Below, in pieces: positions 56,656-64,000 of a stretch of DNA of 64,000 nt. The translations under genes were made by a program, and so were the position numbers. Where the stretch lies: the NCBI RefSeq assembly GCF_024168045.1, contig NZ_CP100126.1, positions 2,699,001-2,763,000 of the forward strand, in the 5' to 3' direction. Position 1 is the stretch's first letter; each line of letters starts with the position of its first letter. Under the pieces are notes generated by a model, which ran no database searches, was not told the DNA's origin, and was given only the letters and a program-made list of their open reading frames with translations. Source of the stretch: Dorea longicatena. Lineage in GTDB: Bacteria; Bacillota; Clostridia; Lachnospirales; Lachnospiraceae.

Positions 56656-58248
56656 TTACAGATCAGCACAAGCTCTACGCTCTACGTCAAGTCCCTTCTT
56701 ATATGTCTCCATAAATGCTTCGTATCCTGCTACGCCTTCCGGATCCGGATCAATTCTGCTTCCGGCATTGCTTCCGAATACTTTATTCTTCAGATAATCT
56801 TCCAGTTTCTCACCTTCTGCACGTTTTACCATGTACTCAGCCAGGATAGCCATTCCCCATGGTCCGCCTTCTCCTGCTGTCTCCATAACTACGACCGGTG
56901 TGTTGATCGCATCAGCCAAAATCTTCTGTCCGACACCTTTTGTCTTGAAGAGTCCTCCATGACCGAGAACAGTATCGATCTCTACACCTTCGTCTTTTGT
57001 TAAGATGTCCATTCCGACTTTGATAACACCAAGTGCTGTGTACAGATGAGACCTCATGAAGTTCGCCAGAGTGAATTTTGTCTCCGGTGTTCTTACTACC
57101 ATCGGACGTCCTTTTTCTACATTTGTGATAGGCTCTCCTGCATAGTTGCCGTAAGAAAGGATTCCGCCGCAGTCAGCATCGCCTTCCAGTGCTTTATTGT
57201 AAAGTGTTCCATACATCTGGTTCATATCCACGTCTGCTCCGATAGAATCTGCGAATTCTTTGAACAGATTTACCCATGCATTCAGGTCTGTGGTTCCGTT
57301 ATTGGAATGCACCATAGCAACCAGACTTCCGTCAGGTGTTGTAACCATGTCAATCTCTGTATGCAAATCTTTCAGAGGCTTCTCAAGGACAACCATAGAG
57401 AAGAATGAAGTACCTGCGGAAATGTTGCTTGTACGCTGTGCTACGCTGTTTGTAGCTACCATACCTGTTCCTGCATCTCCTTCCGGAGGACAAAGTGGAA
57501 TTCCTGCTTCCAGATTGCCTGTAGGGTCAAGTTTCTTTGCTCCTTCTTCTGTCAGGATACCGGCTGCGTCTCCTGCTACCAGAACTTTAGGAAGGATCTC
57601 TTTTACTTTCCATGGATAGTTCTCACCTTCGATGAGTTTATCGAACTTTTGGATCATCTCTTCATCGTAATCTTTTGTATTCATATCAATTGGGAACATT
57701 CCGGATGCATCACCTACACCAAGAACCTTCTCACCTGTCATCTGCCAGTGGATATACCCCGCAAGCGTTGTCATAAATGCAATATCTTTTACATGCTCTT
57801 CTTTATCCAGGATACACTGATACAGATGCGCAATACTCCATCTCAGTGGTATGTTGTACCGGAACAAATCTACCAGCACTTCAGAAGCCTTTCCTGTATT
57901 GCTGTTTCTCCATGTCTGGAATGGTGCAAGAAGCTTTCCTTCTTTGTCAAATGCCATATATCCATGCATCATGGCACTGAATCCGATCGCTCCGAGTTTT
58001 TTAATTGTTACTCCGTACTCTTTCTGTACATTTTCTGCCATGTCACGGTAACTGTCCTGAAGACCTGTCCAGATATCATCCAGAGAGTAAGTCCACAGTC
58101 CGTTCTCGTAACGGTTCTCCCATGTGTGGCTTCCGGATGCAATTGGATTGTGCTCCTCATCGATCAGTACCGCTTTAATTCTTGTAGAACCGAATTCGAT
58201 TCCCAGAAACGCTTTTCCGCTCTCAATGATTTCTTTTATGTTACTCAT
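56656..58248 (-). CDS. araB: FGGY-family kinase, probable ribulokinase
   Basis: Phosphorylates L-ribulose. 530 residues of the FGGY/actin-like kinase fold: [19 protein letters not shown] at the N-terminus, [31 protein letters not shown] and [18 protein letters not shown] in the C-terminal lobe. It is somewhat shorter and divergent from enteric AraB but sits between araA and araD in the same operon, the usual clostridial arrangement. Confidence 0.88.
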   Translation of the reverse strand: MSNIKEIIESGKAFLGIEFGSTRIKAVLIDEEHNPIASGSHTWENRYENGLWTYSLDDIWTGLQDSYRDMAENVQKEYGVTIKKLGAIGFSAMMHGYMAFDKEGKLLAPFQTWRNSNTGKASEVLVDLFRYNIPLRWSIAHLYQCILDKEEHVKDIAFMTTLAGYIHWQMTGEKVLGVGDASGMFPIDMNTKDYDEEMIQKFDKLIEGENYPWKVKEILPKVLVAGDAAGILTEEGAKKLDPTGNLEAGIPLCPPEGDAGTGMVATNSVAQRTSNISAGTSFFSMVVLEKPLKDLHTEIDMVTTPDGSLVAMVHSNNGTTDLNAWVNLFKEFADSIGADVDMNQMYGTLYNKALEGDADCGGILSYGNYAGEPITNVEKGRPMVVRTPETKFTLANFMRSHLYTALGVIKVGMDILTKDEGVEIDTVLGHGGLFKTKGVGQKILADAINTPVVVMETAGEGGPWGMAILAEYMVKRAEGEKLEDYLKNKVFGSNAGSRIDPDPEGVAGYEAFMETYKKGLDVERRACADL

Positions 58249-58311
58249 TGTACGCTTCCTCCTAATATTATTTTTATAAGTTTTCTTTTTATATACTACC
58301 CATTATACTAT

Positions 58312-58349
58312 TTTTGCAGGGAAATATCTATTTGATATCCCCTGCAAAA
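58312..58349 (-). terminator. hairpin between araA and araB
   Basis: TTTTGCAGGG pairs with CCCTGCAAAA-type arms across a GATATC-rich interior, between araA stop and araB start. It may lower downstream expression or stabilise the araA message; T-run is weak. Confidence 0.55.
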
Positions 58350-58380
58350 TGAAATGTTACTGCTTATGTGATAATTTCAA

Positions 58381-59880
58381 TTATTTCCGGAATGCAACAC
58401 TGTTCCACAGGAGTTCGTTCTTGAACTGTCTGATTGTTGTATCCTTATCAATGTATACGGCTTCGATTCCCATGCTTGCTGCCCAGTCACCCATCTGCTC
58501 TGCTGTTAAGTCATAAGAGAATGCTGTATGATGAGCTCCTCCTGCCAGAATCCATGCTTCTGTTCCAACCTTTAAGTTCGGCTGTGGTGTCCAGAATGCT
58601 GTTGCTACAGGGAGTTTTGGCATTGGTTTCTCTGTCTTCTTGCAGTCTACATCGTTGATGATCAGACGGAATCTGTCTCCGAGGTCAATCAGAGATGTTG
58701 CAACAGCCGGTCCGGTCTTAGATGTGAATACAAGTCTTGCCGGATCTTCTCTGTCACCCATGCTGAGTGGCTGCTCTTTAATGCTGATCTTTCCATCTGC
58801 GATTGTCGGGCAAACCTCAAGCATATGAGCTTCCAGAACGCCTTCTTTTCCTGGTACAAGGTTGTATGTATAGTCTTCCATGAATGAAGTTCCCTTAGCA
58901 TCCTTCATTCCCTGAGTCATGATCTTCATAACACGTACCATAGCAGCTGTCTTCCAGTCACCTTCTGCTCCAAATCCATAACCTTTTTCCATCAGTCTCT
59001 GGATTGCAAGTCCCGGAAGCTGTTTCAGTCCACCAAGATCTCCGAAGTGTGTTACGATTGCCTGATAGTTCTTCTCGTCCAAAAATCTTTCAAATCCAAG
59101 TTCGATTCCAGCCTGCACTGCTACATGCTCACGGAATTCTTTCTCATCTCTTCCTTCCAGAAGGATATCATATTTGTCATAATACTCTTCTACTAATGTA
59201 TCAATATCTGCCTGAGATACAGCATTTACAGCTTCAACGATCTCATTTACAGGATAAGCATCTACTTCCCATCCGAATTTAATCTGAGCTTCTACTTTGT
59301 CACCTTCTGTAACAGCAACGTTTCTCATATTGTCAGCTACACGCATAACTCTGATGTGGCTGCTTTCTACAACACCAACTGCTGTACGCATCCATGATCC
59401 GATCTGTTTCTGAACGTCTTCATCTTCCCAATATCCTGCAACAACTTTACGCTCCATATTCAAGCGGCTGAAAATGTGTCCATATTCTCTGTCACCATGT
59501 GCTGCCTGGTTCTCATTCATGAAATCCATGTCGATAGTGTCATATGGAATTTCACGGTTGAACTGTGTATGTAAGTGAAGTAATGGTTTTCTGTACTCCT
59601 GTAATCCTAAGATCCATGATTTTGCAGGAGAGAATGTATGCATCCATGTGATAACACCGGCACAGTTCTCATCTGTATTCGCTTCGTTGAATGTCTTTCT
59701 GATTACTTCATTTGTAATCATGGTTGGTTTCCATACGACTTCATATGGAAGGTTTCCTGATTTATTTAACGCATCTACGATAATCTTTGAATGCTCTGCT
59801 ACGTGTGCAAGACACTCATCTCCATAAAGATCCTGTGATCCTGTACAGAACCAAAACTGATAATTTTTTGTTTTTAACAT
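58381..59880 (-). CDS. araA: L-arabinose isomerase
   Basis: Converts L-arabinose to L-ribulose using Mn2+. 499 residues, the family length, opening KNYQFWFCTGSQDLYGDECL; carries GVITWMHTFSPAKSWI, LGDLGGLKQLPGLA, GYGFGAEGDWKTAA and the C-terminal GGAHHTAFSYDLTAEQM. First gene of the arabinose operon, divergent from an AraC-type regulator. Confidence 0.97.
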   Translation of the reverse strand: MLKTKNYQFWFCTGSQDLYGDECLAHVAEHSKIIVDALNKSGNLPYEVVWKPTMITNEVIRKTFNEANTDENCAGVITWMHTFSPAKSWILGLQEYRKPLLHLHTQFNREIPYDTIDMDFMNENQAAHGDREYGHIFSRLNMERKVVAGYWEDEDVQKQIGSWMRTAVGVVESSHIRVMRVADNMRNVAVTEGDKVEAQIKFGWEVDAYPVNEIVEAVNAVSQADIDTLVEEYYDKYDILLEGRDEKEFREHVAVQAGIELGFERFLDEKNYQAIVTHFGDLGGLKQLPGLAIQRLMEKGYGFGAEGDWKTAAMVRVMKIMTQGMKDAKGTSFMEDYTYNLVPGKEGVLEAHMLEVCPTIADGKISIKEQPLSMGDREDPARLVFTSKTGPAVATSLIDLGDRFRLIINDVDCKKTEKPMPKLPVATAFWTPQPNLKVGTEAWILAGGAHHTAFSYDLTAEQMGDWAASMGIEAVYIDKDTTIRQFKNELLWNSVAFRK

Positions 59881-59938
59881 ATTTTTTACTCCTTTTCATT
59901 CAAATTTTCTGTTTCGTCTACAGCTTTATTATGTCTCT

Positions 59939-59967
59939 ATTATAAAAATACAAACTTACTTTCTCAA
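59939..59967 (-). promoter_or_regulatory. araA operon promoter
   Basis: Minus strand: TTGAGA (59962-59967), 17-base spacer, TATAAT (59939-59944), about 55 bases before the araA start codon. Confidence 0.75.
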
Positions 59968-60055
59968 TCTCTAAACTCTGCACTTTTGGAAAAATTGTTA
60001 CCTATTCCGACCTCTGTTATGGTATAATCATACTAGATGTCAAGGAGGTATTTGT

Positions 60056-61102
60056 ATGAATTTATCCGATTTTTGCCGCCGGATCACAGGACCTGATGCC
60101 CGGCTTCTTCCGGAAAACCATAAATTAGGCGCAAGACTTATCTGTCCGGAATATTCCAAGTCCGTCCAGGAAGTTAAGACTTATCCGTTACTCAGTCAGG
60201 ACCGCAGTTTCCTGTTATGCTGGAACTTTGATTCTCCTGGTAATCTGTATGCAACAATGATGCCCTCCCCGGAGAATTTCTGTTACCATTATTCTTATTC
60301 GGATGGAGAATATACGCAGCTTCACACGCATGATTATCTGGAGCTTTCTTACGTTGTAGATGGGGAATTTCATCAGCGGATACTGAATAAAGATGTCGTA
60401 TTCCAAAAAGGAGAACTCTGCCTGATCGACAAGAACTGCCTGCATCAGGACTGTCTGACGGACCAGTCGGGAGTGGTTCTTTTTCTTGGAATCGCCAATG
60501 ATATGTTTACGGAGATCATGAACGAGAACAGCACCCCGCAGAAGATTCTTTCTTTCCTGCAGTCTGCCTTATTAAAGCAAAAGGATGTCCAGCAATTCCT
60601 GCATTTCCGTCCATCAGCCGGAGCAAGTGAAGCTCTGGACGACAGTCTTTTATTGCTTTTGAAAGAATCTTATTCGCCGGACAGCGGATCACGATACATC
60701 ACAAAAGGTCTGTTATTCCGCATATTCAGGATCTTAAGTACGCAGTATGATTTTTCTCTTTCCAAAGAGCAGAAGCAGACGATGAACTGGATCGTATTCG
60801 AAGAGATCTCAGATTATATCCGGGCACATTTTAGAGATATCACCATTCAGGATCTGGTAAATGAATTCCACTATCAGGAAGATTACTTCAATCGCCTGAT
60901 CAAGCGTAAGACCGGGCTTACCTATTCCGCTTATCTCCAGCAGATCCGTCTCGAGCGTGCAGAGCATCTACTTGTATCGACCGATAAGAGTATTGAGGAA
61001 ATTGCTGATTCTGTGGGATATCATAACAAAGGATATTTTTATAAATTATTCCAGGAAAAATATGAAGAGACGCCTGCAAGCTACAGGCGGCATACAAGAT
61101 AA
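60056..61102 (+). CDS. AraC-family regulator of the arabinose operon
   Basis: 348 residues. N-terminal cupin-like sensor domain (LHTHDYLELSYVVDGEFHQRI, FQKGELCLIDKNCLHQDC) and C-terminal two-HTH domain (ITIQDLVNEFHYQEDYFNRLIKRKTGLTYSAYL, IEEIADSVGYHNKGYFYKLFQEKYEETPASYRRHTR). Divergent from araA with its own TATAAT (60023-60028). Distinct from the GntR-type AraR of Bacillus. Confidence 0.92.
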   Translation: MNLSDFCRRITGPDARLLPENHKLGARLICPEYSKSVQEVKTYPLLSQDRSFLLCWNFDSPGNLYATMMPSPENFCYHYSYSDGEYTQLHTHDYLELSYVVDGEFHQRILNKDVVFQKGELCLIDKNCLHQDCLTDQSGVVLFLGIANDMFTEIMNENSTPQKILSFLQSALLKQKDVQQFLHFRPSAGASEALDDSLLLLLKESYSPDSGSRYITKGLLFRIFRILSTQYDFSLSKEQKQTMNWIVFEEISDYIRAHFRDITIQDLVNEFHYQEDYFNRLIKRKTGLTYSAYLQQIRLERAEHLLVSTDKSIEEIADSVGYHNKGYFYKLFQEKYEETPASYRRHTR

Positions 61103-61110
61103 ATCACCGC

Positions 61111-61162
61111 AAAAAGAGCTGTCGTTTTCACGAATACATTTCGTAAAACGACAGCTCTTTTT
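61111..61162. terminator. bidirectional terminator, AraC regulator and F-ATPase operon
   Basis: Arms AAAAAGAGCTGTCGTTTT and AAAACGACAGCTCTTTTT enclose a 16-base loop with T tracts on both strands; serves the convergent ends of the AraC and atpC genes. Confidence 0.9.
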
Positions 61163-61188
61163 ATCATAGCTTTTATTAATTTCTCAGA

Positions 61189-61605
61189 TCAGATATCCCC
61201 GCGTCTGTTTCTGGACGCTTTCAGTCGTGTCATGGCACGGGCCATAGAAGCCTGTGACAGATAATACTCCTGAATGCTCTGCTTCTGACGAAGCTGCTCT
61301 TCGGCTCGTTCCTTTGCTTCCTCTGCACGCTTCACATCGATGTCTTCCGGACGCTCTGCCGTATTGACCAGTACAGAAGCACGGTTATTCACGATCTCTG
61401 CAAATCCTTTGGATACAACTGCTGTTACCCACTCGCCGTCCGGCTTACGGAAACGCAGTTCTCCGATCTCCACTGCAATGACCATGTTCTCATGATGAGC
61501 CAGAATACCTTTTTCCCCGTCTATAGTCGGAATCACCAGATATTCACATTTGCCATCGTAGAAGACCTTATCCGTGGATATAATTTTCAATGAAAATGTG
61601 CTCAT
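61189..61605 (-). CDS. atpC: F-type ATP synthase epsilon subunit
   Basis: 138 residues. N-terminal beta-barrel (LKIISTDKVFYDGKCEYLVIPTIDGEKGILAHHENMV) and C-terminal helical hairpin; regulates the rotary F1 motor. Stops before the bidirectional terminator and follows atpD by one base. Confidence 0.95.
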   Translation of the reverse strand: MSTFSLKIISTDKVFYDGKCEYLVIPTIDGEKGILAHHENMVIAVEIGELRFRKPDGEWVTAVVSKGFAEIVNNRASVLVNTAERPEDIDVKRAEEAKERAEEQLRQKQSIQEYYLSQASMARAMTRLKASRNRRGDI

Positions 61606-61606
61606 A

Positions 61607-63088
<1,482 letters not shown>

Positions 63089-63991
63089 TTACTTCCGTTT
63101 CTGCGCATTGGCTCCGCCGATGATCTCTGTCAATTCCTGTGTGATGTCTGCCTGACGGACACGGTTATAAGTAATATTTAATTCGTTCAGCATATCTGTT
63201 GCACTGTCTGTTGCATTCTGCATTGCCTGCATTCTGGCATTATGCTCACTGCAGTAGGCCTCTACCAGGCATCCATATACGATACCGTTGATGTAGTTCG
63301 GAACAATGTTCGCCATCACACTGTGTGTGGATGGCCAGAACACCATATCTTCCTGATACAGTCCGGTTCCGACAAGAGCCGGCATATCTTCCGGAAGGAA
63401 GGTCGTCTTCTTCATAGGAAGGAGCTTCTGTTCCTCAGTCTCCGCTGTCATAGCATTGATCATACGTGTGTATATGATGTGGATCTCGTCCAGATCTCCA
63501 TTTCTGAACTGTTCTACCATCTCCGAAGAAATGACTCTCGATCTGTGTAATGTTGGATTCTGGACGGTATAACGAAACTGAGTATCCATCTCAATTCCTT
63601 CCCTCTTGGCAAAGTACTGTCTTCCGGCTTCTCCAAGTACGAATAATTTATGCTTTCCCGGTTTCTTTAACAGTTCTTCAGTTGCCTTGATCACGTTATG
63701 ATTATATGCCCCGGCAAGTCCTTTATCAGCAGTTACAACGATATAGCCAATCTTTCTTTCCTCAGCCGGGATACTCTCACGGCCATCAAAGAACTGGCTG
63801 TGCATATCCGGCACATGCCGCAAAATTCTGGCGATCTCTGCCTGCATGGCATAGAAGAAAGGTTCTGTGTCAGCAAGCTTTTTCTTGGCCTGTTTCATCT
63901 TCGAAGAAGAGATCAGATACATGGCATTTGTTATCTTTCTCGTCTCTTCGATGCTGGCCATTCTTTCCTTAATCTCTTTTGCATTTGCCAT
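63089..63991 (-). CDS. atpG: F-type ATP synthase gamma subunit
   Basis: Central shaft of F1, 300 residues, N-terminal MANAKEIKERMASIEETRKITNAMYLISSSKMKQAKK and C-terminal NATDSATDMLNELNITYNRVRQADITQELTEIIGGANA. The upstream subunits (alpha, delta, b, c, a) would continue beyond base 64000. It precedes atpD by 69 bases. Confidence 0.95.
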   Translation of the reverse strand: MANAKEIKERMASIEETRKITNAMYLISSSKMKQAKKKLADTEPFFYAMQAEIARILRHVPDMHSQFFDGRESIPAEERKIGYIVVTADKGLAGAYNHNVIKATEELLKKPGKHKLFVLGEAGRQYFAKREGIEMDTQFRYTVQNPTLHRSRVISSEMVEQFRNGDLDEIHIIYTRMINAMTAETEEQKLLPMKKTTFLPEDMPALVGTGLYQEDMVFWPSTHSVMANIVPNYINGIVYGCLVEAYCSEHNARMQAMQNATDSATDMLNELNITYNRVRQADITQELTEIIGGANAQKRK

Positions 63992-64000
63992 AGCTACACC

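Overview
The window looks like a chromosomal segment of a low-GC anaerobic Firmicute, most likely a gut Lachnospiraceae of the Mediterraneibacter/Dorea/Blautia type. The basis is the large SRP RNA with an Alu-type domain, a SAM-I riboswitch in front of metK, the co-occurrence of a bacterial V-type ATPase operon and an F-type ATPase operon, a Lachnospiraceae-restricted hypothetical family, and many ABC/GPH/MFS sugar loci. No rRNA or tRNA gene, CRISPR array or prophage was seen.

Layout. 1-5 kb: truncated sensor kinase, riboswitch-controlled metK, murA, a divergent shikimate-kinase-like gene and a small hypothetical. 5-12 kb: a fructoside (sucrose-type) utilisation operon (GH32 hydrolase, ABC ATPase, two permeases, lipoprotein) with a divergent LacI regulator and a duplicated, inverted composite operator. 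12-15 kb: an accessory patch with an Rpn-family nuclease (24-bp tandem repeats, hairpin-masked Shine-Dalgarno, candidate internal start), two small orphans, a decayed Rpn fragment and a stray copy of an ABC-gene tail. 15-18.6 kb: a PadR-controlled BceAB-like ABC exporter. 18.8-27.4 kb: a complete V-ATPase operon (G-I-K-E-C-F-A-B-D) whose K subunit carries the Na+-ligand pattern of Enterococcus hirae NtpK. 27.7-29.1 kb: trmL and an XRE-Uma2 fusion. 29.4-35 kb: a rhamnosidase-like hydrolase, two transporters and a divergent AraC regulator. 35-43.3 kb: trxB, a MerR plus DXS-like pair, an aminotransferase/Lrp/AIRS-like operon, a 33-aa membrane peptide and a B12-radical SAM protein. 43.4-45.5 kb: SRP RNA with an IS3-family element inserted in the loop of its terminator. 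45.5-52.7 kb: esterase remnant, tadA, a Lachnospiraceae hypothetical, dGTPase, an XRE protein with a long acidic repeat, a GH2 hydrolase and an Sfp-type PPTase. 52.7-55.8 kb: aroF-aroB-SDR. 55.9-61.1 kb: araA-araB-araD with a divergent AraC regulator. 61.2-64 kb: F1 epsilon, beta and gamma subunits, running off the right edge.

How it fits together. Several blocks are plant-glycan catabolic modules (fructosides, rhamnosides, arabinose, GH2 substrates), each with its own adjacent regulator. The two rotary ATPases would divide ion-motive work. The most noteworthy items are the Rpn gene with its possible intragenic second product, the IS that splits the SRP RNA terminator, and the MerR-controlled DXS-like enzyme that lacks a conserved phosphate-site motif. 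Functions are from motif reading only; no database search was possible.
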